Positions 35,812 through 45,237 of a stretch of 64,000 nucleotides of DNA are shown piece by piece. The translations under genes were made by a program, and so were the position numbers. The notes below the pieces were generated by a model. It saw only the letters and a program-made list of their open reading frames with translations, was not told where the DNA came from and ran no database searches. The stretch is from NCBI GenBank assembly GCA_030837825.1, contig JAUQYB010000082.1, positions 62,001 through 126,000 of the forward strand, written 5' to 3'. Source of the DNA: Albidovulum sp. (GTDB lineage: Bacteria > Pseudomonadota > Alphaproteobacteria > Rhodobacterales > Rhodobacteraceae). Numbering within the stretch: position 1 is the first letter of the stretch; every line of letters starts with the position of its first letter.

Positions 35812-36813
35812 CTAGGGTGCCGCCGCGCCCGCACCCCGACGCAGCCGCAGGGGTCGGTGCCCAAGTCCGGTGAGGCACAGCCGGCGCAGCACCGCCCAGG
35901 CCGCGACCACGACCAGGATCGAGAAATAGCCGTCCACCGCGTAGTGATAGCCGGTGTAGACCGACAGGAACTGGACGACGACGAGAAAGGCGAACCCCGC
36001 AACACCCGCCAGGCGGCCGCGCTCGGCCAGATAGAGCGCGATCACCGTGGCGATGGCGACGTGGACGCTGGGGAAAGCCGAGATGCCGGTGCCGACAGCC
36101 ATCCCGCGCTCGGCATAGGACAGCCAGAGCTGCTCCTGGATGTAGCCCACATGGCCCGATGCGATCCCGCTTTGCTCAAGCGCGGCGAGAAGCCCCGCAA
36201 AGCGCGACCCGCCGACGAGCGCGTCATAGAAGACCGGCCCCACCGAAGACCCCGCGGCAGCGACGATGTTGCCGAGCACGATCCAGCAGAAGAGGTAGAG
36301 AACGAGGAAGCGCGCCCTGCGCCGGTCATCCGGGTCGGCGACGGCGAGGATGATCGCCAGCGCCGTCCCCGGCACGCCCCAGACGACGGTGTAGAACGGC
36401 AGGAGGATGCCGATCGGCAGCCAGGCGCCGATCCGATGCGCGAGTTCCCAGGGATCGGTCCCGCCATGCAGCCAGCGGTCAGCCTCGGCCAGAGCGGGAT
36501 CGGCATGGAAGGGAACGATCAGCGGGATGGTCAGCTTGACGAAGGAAAAGGCGGTCTGAAGCACCACGCTCGCCGCAAGCGCGTAGCCGACAGATCCGAG
36601 ATTCGCGCGAAAGCGCCGCCAGCCCATCGAAAGCGGAACTGCCAGCAGCAGCGGGGCCAGCAGCGGAAAGACCCCCGCCACCGCCATCGCGCGCGCATAG
36701 GTGGTGACGGCAGCCTCGAGGATGAGGTCCTCCACCGCCTGATCCCGCATCATCGCGGCGAAGACGAGCGACACCGCAAGATAGATCACGACAAACCGGA
36801 AGAACAGCCTCAC
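35812..36813 (-). CDS. PAP2/AUR1-like membrane phosphatase
   Basis: 333 aa with about eight hydrophobic segments. The PAP2 C2 and C3 motifs are GISAFPSVHVA (near 250) and GYHYAVDGYFSI (near 290), supplying the catalytic histidines; the first basic motif (KX6RP) of classical PAP2 is not obvious, as in the AUR1-like branch. Acts on a lipid phosphate or headgroup at the membrane. The frame extends to GTG 36849 and ATG 36840, but AGGGAGG lies just before the GTG at 36813, so that start is given; the upstream ATG cannot be excluded. Confidence 0.82.
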   Translation of the reverse strand: MRLFFRFVVIYLAVSLVFAAMMRDQAVEDLILEAAVTTYARAMAVAGVFPLLAPLLLAVPLSMGWRRFRANLGSVGYALAASVVLQTAFSFVKLTIPLIVPFHADPALAEADRWLHGGTDPWELAHRIGAWLPIGILLPFYTVVWGVPGTALAIILAVADPDDRRRARFLVLYLFCWIVLGNIVAAAGSSVGPVFYDALVGGSRFAGLLAALEQSGIASGHVGYIQEQLWLSYAERGMAVGTGISAFPSVHVAIATVIALYLAERGRLAGVAGFAFLVVVQFLSVYTGYHYAVDGYFSILVVVAAWAVLRRLCLTGLGHRPLRLRRGAGAAAP

Positions 36814-36875
36814 CCGACCTCCCTCATGTCTTCGCTGCATTTCCGCCACCCGGGGCAGGGTTCCGCAGGGTCCAC

Positions 36876-36905
36876 TTGACTTTGCCGCCGCATCCCGGGT
36901 TTACA
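36876..36905 (+). promoter_or_regulatory. Candidate greA promoter
   Basis: TTGACT (36876-36881) and TTTACA (36900-36905), 18-nt spacing, about 58 nt before the greA ATG. By-eye prediction. Confidence 0.35.
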
Positions 36906-36963
36906 GCTTGGTATTGCGCATGATCCGGGCGTTTTTGCGGCGCGTTCCCAGTTACGGACGACG

Positions 36964-37434
36964 ATGGAAAAGATACCGATGACCCGCGCGGGCCATGCCG
37001 CGCTCGACCAGGAACTGAAGGTGCTGAAGACGGTGGAGCGGCCGGCCGTGATCCGCGCCATCGCCGAGGCGCGCGAACACGGCGACCTGTCGGAGAACGC
37101 CGAATACCACGCCGCGCGGGAACGCCAGAGCTTCGTCGAGGGCCGGATCAAGGAACTCGAGGCGATGCTGTCGCGCGCCGAGGTGATCGACCCTGCGAAT
37201 TTTTCCGGCCCGATCAAGTTCGGCGCGACGGTCACGCTCGTCGACGAGGACAGCGACGAGGAACGCACCTACCAGATCGTCGGCGAGGCTGAGGCCGACA
37301 TCGAGCGGGGGCTTCTGAACATCCGCTCACCGCTCGCCCGCGCGCTGATCGGCAAGGACGAGGGCGACAGCGTCGAGGTGCGCACCCCCGGGGGCGAGAA
37401 GAGTTATGAAGTGGTGAGCATCCGCTACGTCTGA
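36964..37434 (+). CDS. greA: Transcription elongation factor GreA
   Basis: 156 aa. Binds the RNA polymerase secondary channel and stimulates cleavage of backtracked RNA. The N-terminal coiled coil carries [15 protein letters not shown] with the acidic tip residues; the C-terminal FKBP-like domain contains [15 protein letters not shown] [17 protein letters not shown]. Normal length. Followed 25 nt downstream by a conserved membrane protein. Confidence 0.96.
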   Translation: MEKIPMTRAGHAALDQELKVLKTVERPAVIRAIAEAREHGDLSENAEYHAARERQSFVEGRIKELEAMLSRAEVIDPANFSGPIKFGATVTLVDEDSDEERTYQIVGEAEADIERGLLNIRSPLARALIGKDEGDSVEVRTPGGEKSYEVVSIRYV

Positions 37435-37459
37435 CCGGCGGGGCGCGGGAGGGTTGGCA

Positions 37460-38503
37460 ATGTCGGACGGGCAGCAGTCGGAAGGGGCCACCGGGGAGCG
37501 CACCGGATTCGGCCTCCATACCCGCCCGTCCGCCGATCCTGCGATCGGCACCGCCGAGATCATCGCCGGCGGCGTGAGCCTTCTCTGGCTCGCGCTGGTT
37601 GGCGGCTTCTTCCTGTTCGCGGGCGTCGGCGACGGCTCGGGCGGTGCGCTCGGCACGGTCATGGTGCTGGTGGCGATCTTCCTGCCGATCGCGCTGATCT
37701 GGATCGCTGCGATCACGCTCAGGACCGCGCGAACGATGAAGGAGGAGGCCGAGCGGCTCCAGTCCGCGATCGACGCCATGCGGCACGCCTATGTCAGCCA
37801 GACTCAGGGCGGGCTGGCGAAGTCGTCCGTCGAAAAGCGGCTCGAGGAAATCGCCGCGGCGGCGAAACAGGCCGAGAGCGCGATCGTCACCTTCACCTCG
37901 CGGCGCGACGCCGACGCGGTGCAGCCCTCGGCCGACCGCAAGGCCGCCTTCGTGACGCCTGACCCGGCCGCGGCCCAGCCCGACGAACAGCCGGCGCTCG
38001 CGCTCGGGACGCCGGCCGAAAGCGTCACGACGCCGGTCTCGGTTGCCGATTTCATCCGTGCGCTCAACTTCCCCGACAGCGAGAACGACCGCGAGGGGTT
38101 CCGCGCGCTGCGCCGTGCGCTCGACGACCGGGGGCTGGCCAAGCTGATCCGGGCCGCGCAGGACGCGCTGACGCTGCTCAGCCAGGACGGCATCTACATG
38201 GACGACCTGCGCCCGGACCGGGCCCGGACCGAGATCTGGCGGCGGTTCGCGCAAGGCGAGCGCGGCAAACCGATCGCCGCACTCGGCGGCGTGCGTGACC
38301 GGTCGAGCCTAGCGCTGACCGCGGGGCGGATGCGGCAGGACACGATCTTCCGCGACACGGTCCACCATTTCCTGCGGCTCTTCGACCGGACCTTTACCGA
38401 GTTCGAGAAGAACGCCACCGACCAGGAGGTCGCGGCGCTTGCAGAAACCCGCACCGCGCGCGCCTTCATGCTGCTCGGCCGGGTGACGGGGATATTCGAC
38501 TGA
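37460..38503 (+). CDS. Conserved membrane protein of unknown function
   Basis: 347 aa, not a named family to my knowledge. A polar N-terminus is followed by two adjacent transmembrane helices (about 33-55 and 65-87), then a coiled-coil segment rich in Glu/Lys/Ala (about 95-140), a Pro/Ala linker, and a C-terminal helical domain with RALDDRGLAKLIRAAQDALTLL and DTVHHFLRLFDRTFTEFE. The ATG at 37460 is preceded by GGGAGGG; a TTG two codons upstream is less likely. Seems typical of Rhodobacterales beside greA. Role unknown. Confidence 0.82.
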   Translation: MSDGQQSEGATGERTGFGLHTRPSADPAIGTAEIIAGGVSLLWLALVGGFFLFAGVGDGSGGALGTVMVLVAIFLPIALIWIAAITLRTARTMKEEAERLQSAIDAMRHAYVSQTQGGLAKSSVEKRLEEIAAAAKQAESAIVTFTSRRDADAVQPSADRKAAFVTPDPAAAQPDEQPALALGTPAESVTTPVSVADFIRALNFPDSENDREGFRALRRALDDRGLAKLIRAAQDALTLLSQDGIYMDDLRPDRARTEIWRRFAQGERGKPIAALGGVRDRSSLALTAGRMRQDTIFRDTVHHFLRLFDRTFTEFEKNATDQEVAALAETRTARAFMLLGRVTGIFD

Positions 38504-38506
38504 GGC

Positions 38507-39142
38507 TCAGCGCGACGGCAGGGCCGGTTCGACCGAGGCGCTCTGCTGGATCATCAGCACGCCGGAATGATCATCGGGGTCTCCGTCCACGTGCAGCTTG
38601 GTCGCGACGCCGGGCAGCGCGCCGAAGGCGGCCATGATCCGGTTCGGGAAGAATGTCTTCGGGATCGATTCGAAGCCCGGAAGACCCTGCAGGATGTCGC
38701 TCACCGAACTGCCGCAGAAGGCCTTGTTGACCGCGCCGTAGGATTCCGCCCGGCGGATCGCCGCGTCGGCCACGGCGGGCGAGACATAGACCTTCTGCTC
38801 GATCACGTCGAAGGATTCGCGCGCGTGGTAGTCGATGTAGAACTTCCGCATCTGCTCGGTGATGCCGTAGTGCAGGTCGTTGCGTTCCGGCACCGTCGGG
38901 TGGTGCCAGGTGCCGGCCGGATCGAACATCACCCGCTGACTGCCATCGATCAAAAGCCCCGAATGCGCGCCTTCGTTGCCCTTCTTGCGCACCACCGTGA
39001 AGAGCGTGATCGAGGGCTGTTCGCCCGAGACGTAGCGCGCGCGGGCGACCGCCTCGTCCGGCGCCCAGACCGGCTCGGCGCCGCAGGCGGCCAGCAGCAG
39101 CACGAGCGGCAGGGCAAGACTGACCACAAAGCGGCGCAACAT
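38507..39142 (-). CDS. Lipoprotein of unknown function, possible permuted papain-like fold
   Basis: 211 aa. Lipoprotein signal MLRRFVVSLALPLVLLLAAC with lipobox LAAC. The mature part has GAHSGLLIDGSQRVMFDPAGTW around residues 54-75 and AFCGSSVSDIL around 152. A conserved His followed by a later Cys is the order seen in circularly permuted NlpC/P60 (YiiX/LRAT-like) domains; this is inference from two motifs only. Upstream in-frame ATG (39217) would place the signal internally, so 39142 is used. Confidence 0.8.
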   Translation of the reverse strand: MLRRFVVSLALPLVLLLAACGAEPVWAPDEAVARARYVSGEQPSITLFTVVRKKGNEGAHSGLLIDGSQRVMFDPAGTWHHPTVPERNDLHYGITEQMRKFYIDYHARESFDVIEQKVYVSPAVADAAIRRAESYGAVNKAFCGSSVSDILQGLPGFESIPKTFFPNRIMAAFGALPGVATKLHVDGDPDDHSGVLMIQQSASVEPALPSR

Positions 39143-39159
39143 CGCAGACGCGGTCCCGA

Positions 39160-39294
39160 TCAGGCGTTGGCGAGCGCGAGGAAGATCAGGACGGCAAAGG
39201 TCAGGGCCACCGACCAAATCGTAAAACGCACGAAGCCGGCAAAGGTCTTTTCCTGCGCCCGGATATCCATGCTGCCCGGCTTGAACTCGGCCAT
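39160..39294 (-). CDS. aa3-type cytochrome c oxidase subunit IV
   Basis: 44-aa single-helix protein, MAEFKPGSMDIRAQEKTFAGF followed by a transmembrane segment VRFTIWSVALTFAVLIFLALA. Matches the tiny subunit IV described for Paracoccus/Rhodobacter aa3 oxidase, a structural subunit of complex IV. Encoded away from the main oxidase genes, as usual. Confidence 0.9.
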   Translation of the reverse strand: MAEFKPGSMDIRAQEKTFAGFVRFTIWSVALTFAVLIFLALANA

Positions 39295-39408
39295 CGTTCT
39301 CTCCTGTTCCCGCGTTTCGGCCCGAATAGCCGATTCATCGTCCCCTGTCACGACCCTGCGGGCGCCAGGCACCCCGGGCGTTGCGCGAATCCGACATGGC
39401 GCCTGCCG

Positions 39409-39885
39409 TCACTTGCCGCCGAGGTCGGCGGCCAGGCGGAAGCCGATCCGTCGCGGCTCCTCGACCTCGGGCGCCTTGGGCAGGGCGCGCAGCATCACGT
39501 TCAGTTGCGAAACATGCTGGATGAGCTGGGTCCGCGCGCCCTCCTCGTCGCGGCCGTAGAACGTCACGATGTCGGGGTCGAAATAGCCGATGCCCTCGAT
39601 CTGCAACACACCGACGTCGCCCCCGGTGAACCCCATCGCCACCTCGTGCTTGTCGTCGAGCTGGGTCTCGAAGTTCTGGATGTAGAGGATCAGCCGCTCG
39701 TAGGCCCATTGCGCGGGGCTCTTCGCCTCCAGCGGCTCAGCCGCCACCGCCTCGGGCAGGGGGCACATCTCGGCCGTCCTCGGCGCATCGGGAAGGGTAT
39801 GGACAACCCGCGCCCGCGGCAGGGCCGAGGCCTCGTGCGCTTCCGCAGTGGTGCGGATTTCCTCGGTCAGGTCGCTTTTCGCCAC
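39409..39885 (-). CDS. DUF6173-like conserved hypothetical protein
   Basis: 158 aa, soluble. The core SPAQWAYERLILYIQNFE, then EVAMGFTGGDVGVLQIEGIGYFDPDIVTFYG and RTQLIQHVSQLNVMLRALPK, is a block I recognise from Rhodobacterales proteins annotated DUF6173; function unknown. Begins at a GTG with AACGGAG 7 nt upstream and overlaps the end of the MBL-fold gene by 19 nt. Confidence 0.8.
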   Translation of the reverse strand: MAKSDLTEEIRTTAEAHEASALPRARVVHTLPDAPRTAEMCPLPEAVAAEPLEAKSPAQWAYERLILYIQNFETQLDDKHEVAMGFTGGDVGVLQIEGIGYFDPDIVTFYGRDEEGARTQLIQHVSQLNVMLRALPKAPEVEEPRRIGFRLAADLGGK

Positions 39886-40913
39886 AGCCAGGCTCCGTTC
39901 GCATCGAGCATGCGCTCCACAAGCCCACGGTGAAGGAGATGGTTGAGATGCGCAACCGCCTCGACCAGCGCGAGCCCGTATTCCGCTTCGCCGATGGCGC
40001 GCTTGAAGAGCGGCACGAAGCAGTCTGCCGCGGTGCGGGGTTCGGACAGATGGTCCATCAGCCGGTCGAGCGCGCCGCGGTGATTGTCGATCATCTGGCC
40101 CAGCCGCAGCGGCAGGCCGGTGAACGGAAGCTTGTGGCCGGGCAGGACGAGGTGATCCTCGCGCGCGAAGGTTCGGAAGGCGGTGCAGCTTTCCAGCCAC
40201 TCGCCCACTGGGTCGGCCATCGGCTCGGAGGCATAGACCCCGAGATTGGCCGAGATCGAGGGCAGAAGCTGGTCGCCGCCGAGGACGAGGGTGCCGCCCT
40301 CTTCCCAGAACGTCGCATGTTCGGGCGCGTGGCCGTGACCAACCCGCACCACCCAGTCGCGCCCGCCGGCACGGATGCGGCCGCCGTCGGCGACGCGGGT
40401 ATAGCCGAGCGGCAGGGGCGCCACCACATCGCAGAAATTGAACGGCCGTTCGGTCGCGCGGCGTGACAGCAGACCCGCCTCCATCCCGGCGCGGCGCCAG
40501 AACGTGAGCGTCTCCGCCGCCGGCAGCTTGTGTTCGTCGAGCGTGAGCATCCGCGCGAAAAGCCACGAGGTGCGCGTCGTCACCAGCTCTGCCCCCCGCG
40601 ACTGGAACCATCCGGCAAGGCCGACGTGGTCGGGGTGGTAATGGGTAACGATCACCCGCCGCAGCGGCCGGCCGGAAAGCGGCCCGGCCAGCACGCTTTG
40701 CCAGATCGCGCGCGTCTTCCCGGTGTCGAAGCCGGTGTCCAGGATGGTCCAGCCGTCGTCGTCGACGAGCGCGAAGACGTTCACATGGTCAAGCGCCATC
40801 GGCAGCGGCAGGCGCAGCCACAGGATGCCCTCGGCCACCTCGGTGGCCTCGCCGGGCCCCGGCGCCAGCGCAAAGGGATAGCGTATGCCCTCGTCTGCGG
40901 CGGTGACCGTCAC
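39867..40913 (-). CDS. MBL-fold metallohydrolase (glyoxalase II-like)
   Basis: 348 aa. Metal-binding HxHxDH motif is THYHPDHVGLAGW near residue 88. Further ligands are in GHGHAPEHATF and a late LPGHKLPF. The C-terminal extension of about 90 residues includes an HNHL-type helical region seen in this group of MBL hydrolases. The GTG start overlaps the acyl-CoA dehydrogenase stop (GTGA), which suggests that it hydrolyses a thioester or related product of that pathway (inference). Confidence 0.88.
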   Translation of the reverse strand: MTVTAADEGIRYPFALAPGPGEATEVAEGILWLRLPLPMALDHVNVFALVDDDGWTILDTGFDTGKTRAIWQSVLAGPLSGRPLRRVIVTHYHPDHVGLAGWFQSRGAELVTTRTSWLFARMLTLDEHKLPAAETLTFWRRAGMEAGLLSRRATERPFNFCDVVAPLPLGYTRVADGGRIRAGGRDWVVRVGHGHAPEHATFWEEGGTLVLGGDQLLPSISANLGVYASEPMADPVGEWLESCTAFRTFAREDHLVLPGHKLPFTGLPLRLGQMIDNHRGALDRLMDHLSEPRTAADCFVPLFKRAIGEAEYGLALVEAVAHLNHLLHRGLVERMLDANGAWLWRKAT

Positions 40914-42601
40914 GACGCGAGCGCCTCGGGCGAAAGTGCGAAAAGGCCCGATGCGCCCTCCTTCGCCTCGGCCAGGCAGGCGGCGTAGTATGGCAATATC
41001 CGCTCGATATGGACGCGCGCCAGCGCCGTGCGCGGCCCCGGGCCCCCCTCGGCCACCGCGGCGCGGAGGTGGCAATGCGCGCCGAGGACGCGCGCGAAGG
41101 CCCTGAGATAGGGCGCGGCACCTGCGAACCGGTCGGGCATGGCGCGGGCCAGCATCGCCTCTGTTCCCTCGCGCAGCGTCTCGGCGGCCGACCATACCGC
41201 GCCGGCCAGATCGGGCAGGGCCGCGCGCGCGGCCTCGGCCCCCGCCTCGATCTCCTCGAGAAGCCGGAAGGCGGCCTCGCCACCGTCCGCCAACTTGCGC
41301 CCGACGAGGTCCATCGCCTGGATGCCGTTGGTTCCCTCGTAGATCGCCGTCACCCGCACGTCGCGCCAGAACTGCGCGACCCCGGTTTCCTCGATGTAGC
41401 CCATGCCGCCATGCACCTGCATCGCCGTCGAGGCGACATCGCAGCCGACATCGGTGCCGTAGGCCTTGGCGATGGGCGTGAGGAAGGCCGCCCGCGCCTG
41501 CCAGTCGGCCTCGCCGGTCGCGGTGGCCATGTCGGTCGCCGCCGCGCAGGCAAGCGCGATGGCGCGGGCGGCGAAGACCTCGGCGCGCATCGTGGCGAGC
41601 ATCCGGCGCACATCCGGATGCTCGATGATCGCGCCCATCTGCTTGCGGTCGGAGGCGTAGTCCACCGCCGCCTGACAGGCGGCCTCGGCTACGCCCACGC
41701 CCTGCACGCCGACGGCAAGGCGGGCGTTGTTCATCATCGTGAACATCGCGGCCATGCCCTTGTGTTCCTCGCCCACCAGCCAGCCGGTGGCGCGGTCATA
41801 GTCCATGACGCAGGTCGGCGAGCCGTGCAGGCCGAGCTTGTGTTCAAGGCTGACGACATTCACGCCGTTGCGGACCCCGGGCTTGCCGTTTCCGTCGGGG
41901 ATGAATTTCGGCACCAGGAAGAGGCTGATCCCCCTGGTCCCCGCCGCCGCCCCCGGCAGCCGCGCGAGGACGAGGTGGCAGACGTTCTCGGTCATGTCGC
42001 AGTCGCCCCAGGAGATGAAGATCTTCTGCCCGCTGAGCGCATAGGTGCCGTCGCCGTTCGGCTCCGCCTTCGTCCGCAGCGCGCCGACTTCGGAGCCCGC
42101 CTGCGGCTCGGTCAGGTTCATCGTGCCCGACCATTCGCCCGAGATGAGCTTCGGCAGGTAGAGCGCCTTGATCTCGTCGCTCGCATGGTGCTCAAGCGCC
42201 TCGACCTGGCCCTGGGTCAGCAGCGGATTGAGTTCGAGCGCGAGGCAGGCGCCCGACATCATGTCGTGGACCGCCATGTTCAGCACCTGCGGCAGTCCCA
42301 TGCCGCCGTGCTCGGCCGGGGCGCTGACGCCGATCCAGCCGCCGCCGGCGATCTGACGGAAGGCCTCGGCGAAACCGGGGGTGGAACGCACCACGCCGTT
42401 TTCAAGCCGCGCAGGCGTCTGGTCGCCCGCCCGGCGCAGCGGCGCCATCACCGTGTCGCAAAGCTTCGCCGCCTCGGCCAGAACCGCCTCGGCAAGGTCG
42501 GGTGTCGCCTCGGCAAACCGTTCGGTCGCGGCGATCTGGGCGAGCGGCACGACGTGACCGAGGATGAAGCGGATGTCGGTCAGGGGCGCGCGGTAGGGCA
42601 T
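40910..42601 (-). CDS. Acyl-CoA dehydrogenase, DmdC-like long form
   Basis: 563-aa flavoprotein with the extended N-terminus (MPYRAPLTDIRFILGHVV) and C-terminal extra helices of the DmdC/long-form branch. FAD/substrate motifs NLTEPQAGSEVG and VHGGMGYIEE are present, and the catalytic glutamate is in AIYEGTNGIQAMDLVGRKL. Related enzymes oxidise straight-chain or methylthiopropionyl-CoA; the substrate cannot be assigned. Electrons would go through ETF to the ETF-QO at 34-35.7 kb. Divergent from the Sua5 gene. Confidence 0.92.
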   Translation of the reverse strand: MPYRAPLTDIRFILGHVVPLAQIAATERFAEATPDLAEAVLAEAAKLCDTVMAPLRRAGDQTPARLENGVVRSTPGFAEAFRQIAGGGWIGVSAPAEHGGMGLPQVLNMAVHDMMSGACLALELNPLLTQGQVEALEHHASDEIKALYLPKLISGEWSGTMNLTEPQAGSEVGALRTKAEPNGDGTYALSGQKIFISWGDCDMTENVCHLVLARLPGAAAGTRGISLFLVPKFIPDGNGKPGVRNGVNVVSLEHKLGLHGSPTCVMDYDRATGWLVGEEHKGMAAMFTMMNNARLAVGVQGVGVAEAACQAAVDYASDRKQMGAIIEHPDVRRMLATMRAEVFAARAIALACAAATDMATATGEADWQARAAFLTPIAKAYGTDVGCDVASTAMQVHGGMGYIEETGVAQFWRDVRVTAIYEGTNGIQAMDLVGRKLADGGEAAFRLLEEIEAGAEAARAALPDLAGAVWSAAETLREGTEAMLARAMPDRFAGAAPYLRAFARVLGAHCHLRAAVAEGGPGPRTALARVHIERILPYYAACLAEAKEGASGLFALSPEALAS

Positions 42602-42744
42602 CGGTTCATCCTCCTCGCCTTGGCAAGGTCCGCCCCGGCGCGTATGTCAGGTAATCCGGACGGGATGATCGGCGCAAGGTCGCGCCCCTTCAACCCGGAC
42701 GCTGCGTCACGAAGGCGCGGCCAGAGGCAGAGGAGACCCGAGCG

Positions 42745-43698
42745 GTGACGGAGGTGCTGGCACCGGACGCATCCGGCCTTTCCCGCGCAGCCGCGCTGCT
42801 GGCCCGGGGCGCGCTCGTCGCCTTTCCGACCGAGACGGTCTACGGGCTTGGGGCCGATGCGCGGTCCGACCTTGCGGTTGCGCGCATCTTCGAGGCGAAG
42901 GCCCGGCCAAGGTTCAATCCGCTCATCGTCCATGTCCCAGACTTGGCGATGGCACGACGGGTCGCGCGGCTGGACGCGCGGGCGGAAAAGGTCGCGGCCG
43001 CGTTCTGGCCGGGACCTCTGACGCTGGTCCTGCCGCTGCGCGGCGACGCGGGGATTTCGGATCTGGTGACAGCGGGGCTGCCCACCGTCGCGGTGCGGAT
43101 GCCCGCGCATCCGGTGGCCCGCGCGCTTCTGGCTGCTTTCGGCGGCCCGGTCGCCGCGCCATCGGCCAACCCTTCGGGCCGGATCAGCCCGACCCGGGCC
43201 GACCATGTGCTGGCGGGGCTTTCGGGCCGGATCGCCGCGGTGATCGATGGCGGGGCCTGCGACGTGGGGGTGGAATCGACCATCCTCGGCCTGACCGACG
43301 ACCCGGTGCTTCTGCGCCCCGGCGGCATTCCGTCCGAGGCGCTGGAAGCCTGCCTCGGCGCGACGCTCGAAACCCCGGCCGATCGCACCGCACAGCCCAG
43401 CGCCCCCGGCCAGCTTGCCTCGCATTATGCGCCGGCGGCGCCGGTCCGGCTTGGCGTCACCCGACCCGAGCCCGGCGAATTCTGGATCGGCTTCGGGCCC
43501 GCCACCCCGGGCGCCGACCTCAACCTTTCGCCCGCGGGCGATCTTGTCGAGGCGGCGGCCAACCTCTTCCACTTCCTGCGCGAGGCCGACACCCGCGCAA
43601 GGGGTCTGATCGCGGTGGCGCCGGTTCCGGACACCGGACTCGGGCGGGCGATCAACGACCGCCTGCGCCGGGCGGCCGCCCCGCGGCCGGGGGTGTGA
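42745..43698 (+). CDS. L-threonylcarbamoyladenylate synthase (Sua5 type)
   Basis: 317 aa. Makes threonylcarbamoyl-AMP for the tRNA t6A37 modification. The YrdC domain has PTETVYGLGADA and SANPSGRISPT. The SHYAP hinge and an extra C-terminal domain identify the Sua5 rather than the short TsaC form. GTG start with AGAGGAGA upstream. Confidence 0.94.
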   Translation: MTEVLAPDASGLSRAAALLARGALVAFPTETVYGLGADARSDLAVARIFEAKARPRFNPLIVHVPDLAMARRVARLDARAEKVAAAFWPGPLTLVLPLRGDAGISDLVTAGLPTVAVRMPAHPVARALLAAFGGPVAAPSANPSGRISPTRADHVLAGLSGRIAAVIDGGACDVGVESTILGLTDDPVLLRPGGIPSEALEACLGATLETPADRTAQPSAPGQLASHYAPAAPVRLGVTRPEPGEFWIGFGPATPGADLNLSPAGDLVEAAANLFHFLREADTRARGLIAVAPVPDTGLGRAINDRLRRAAAPRPGV

Positions 43699-43724
43699 AC
43701 AGGGCCGCGGCTGCGCCCGCCCGC

Positions 43725-44279
43725 TCAGGCGCGCCCAGCGGCGGGCGACAGCGTCAGCGGATCGACCCCGAGCGTGCCGAGCGCGCGGGTCCATTTCTCG
43801 TCGTTGCGGTCGGAAAAGACCAGATCGGGCGGCGCGTCACAGGTAAGCCAGCCGTTCTTCAGGATCTCGTCCTCGAGTTGCCCCGGACCCCAGCCCGCAT
43901 AGCCAAGCGCCAGGAGCGACGCCTGCGGCCCGCGGCCCGCGGCGATCGCCTCGAGAATGTCGACCGTGGCGGTCATGCCGAACCTTTCGTCGACCTTCAG
44001 CGTGCTGCCGCTGCCGGCATAATCGCCCGAATGCAGCACGAAGCCGCGCGAATGTTCGACCGGTCCGCCGAAATGCACACGGATTTCGCGCGCCCGGCCG
44101 GTGCGCTCGATGCCGAGCTGGTCGGCGAGCTTTTCGAAGCTCAGATCGCGCGCCGGCTTGTTGACGATCAGCCCCATCGCCCCGTCTTCGGAATGGGCGC
44201 AGAGAAAGACGACGCTGTGATCGAAGCGGGGGTCGCCCATGCCGGGCATCGCGATCAGGAGCTTGCCGCTGAGATTCAT
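43725..44279 (-). CDS. YqgE/AlgH (UPF0301) family protein
   Basis: 184 aa. [42 protein letters not shown] is the full N-terminal family signature, and [17 protein letters not shown] the second. Widely conserved, function poorly defined. The ATG at 44279 has AGGAGG upstream. Divergent from the DsbD-N-like gene. Confidence 0.94.
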   Translation of the reverse strand: MNLSGKLLIAMPGMGDPRFDHSVVFLCAHSEDGAMGLIVNKPARDLSFEKLADQLGIERTGRAREIRVHFGGPVEHSRGFVLHSGDYAGSGSTLKVDERFGMTATVDILEAIAAGRGPQASLLALGYAGWGPGQLEDEILKNGWLTCDAPPDLVFSDRNDEKWTRALGTLGVDPLTLSPAAGRA

Positions 44280-44417
44280 CACTGGCCTCCTGCGATTCAA
44301 GATCGGCCGTGTTTTCGGCAGGTGCAAGGGGCCGCAGGCCCGGCCGGCGGAGAAAACTCTTCGTGAGTTGCCCGCTTGCGACTTCCATTCGGCGGCCCTT
44401 CGCCTACCTTGACGGCG

Positions 44418-45221
44418 ATGAAGCGCAGGTTCGCCCTTTCCGTCGCCGTTGCGGCGCTTGTCTCTCCGGCGCTCGGCCAGGAGTTGCCGGCGAACATCCT
44501 GTCGGCCACGCTCCGCGAGGGCTGGCGCACCGAGGCCGGCACCCAGATGGCGGCACTCGAGTTGAAGCTCGCGCCGGGATGGAAGACCTACTGGCGCGCA
44601 CCGGGCGAGGCGGGCATCCCGCCGGAATTCGACTGGGCCGGATCCAGCAACATCCGCTCGGTCGCCTTCCACTGGCCGCGGCCCGAGGTCTTCGACCTGA
44701 ACGGGATGCGCACCTTCGGCTATCACGAGGCGCTGGTGCTGCCGGTGGAATTCAGCCCCGTCGATGCCGGCCGGCCGATCGCGGTGAGGGCGCGCATCGA
44801 TCTTGGTGTCTGCAATCAGATCTGCGTGCCGGTGACTGTCTCGGTCGCGGGTGAACTCTTGCCCGGCGCGGCACCCGATCCGGTGATCGGCGCGGCGCTG
44901 GCCGACCTGCCGGAACCCGCGGCCGCAGCCGGCCTTTCGGCGGCACACTGCGCGGCGGAACCGATCCGCGACGGCGTGCGCCTGACCTCGCGTCTCGACA
45001 TGCCCCCGATCGGCCCCGAGGAGGTGGCGGTCGTCGAGCTTTCCGACCGCACGGTCTGGGTCTCGCCGGCCGAGACCCGCCGCGACGGCGGTGAACTCAG
45101 CGCCACGGCCGATCTCGTGCCCTCCGACGCCAAGCCCTTCGCGCTTGACCGCTCCTCGGTCAGGATCACGGTCTTCGGTGCCGCGGGCCGCGTCGTCGAG
45201 GTGAAGGGCTGCACCGGATAG
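44418..45221 (+). CDS. Periplasmic protein with DsbD N-terminal-like (DsbDalpha/ScsB) domain
   Basis: 267 aa. Signal peptide about 1-18 (ending ALG-QE). Beta-rich domain with [19 protein letters not shown] and the paired cysteines [11 protein letters not shown], as in the thiol-carrying N-terminal domain of DsbD/ScsB. No membrane or thioredoxin domain follows, so the electron donor must be separate. Starts directly at ATG 44418 without a Shine-Dalgarno, with TACCTT at 44405-44410 just upstream; possibly a short-leader transcript. Confidence 0.85.
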   Translation: MKRRFALSVAVAALVSPALGQELPANILSATLREGWRTEAGTQMAALELKLAPGWKTYWRAPGEAGIPPEFDWAGSSNIRSVAFHWPRPEVFDLNGMRTFGYHEALVLPVEFSPVDAGRPIAVRARIDLGVCNQICVPVTVSVAGELLPGAAPDPVIGAALADLPEPAAAAGLSAAHCAAEPIRDGVRLTSRLDMPPIGPEEVAVVELSDRTVWVSPAETRRDGGELSATADLVPSDAKPFALDRSSVRITVFGAAGRVVEVKGCTG

Positions 45222-45237
45222 GCCGAGCCTCCCTGGA

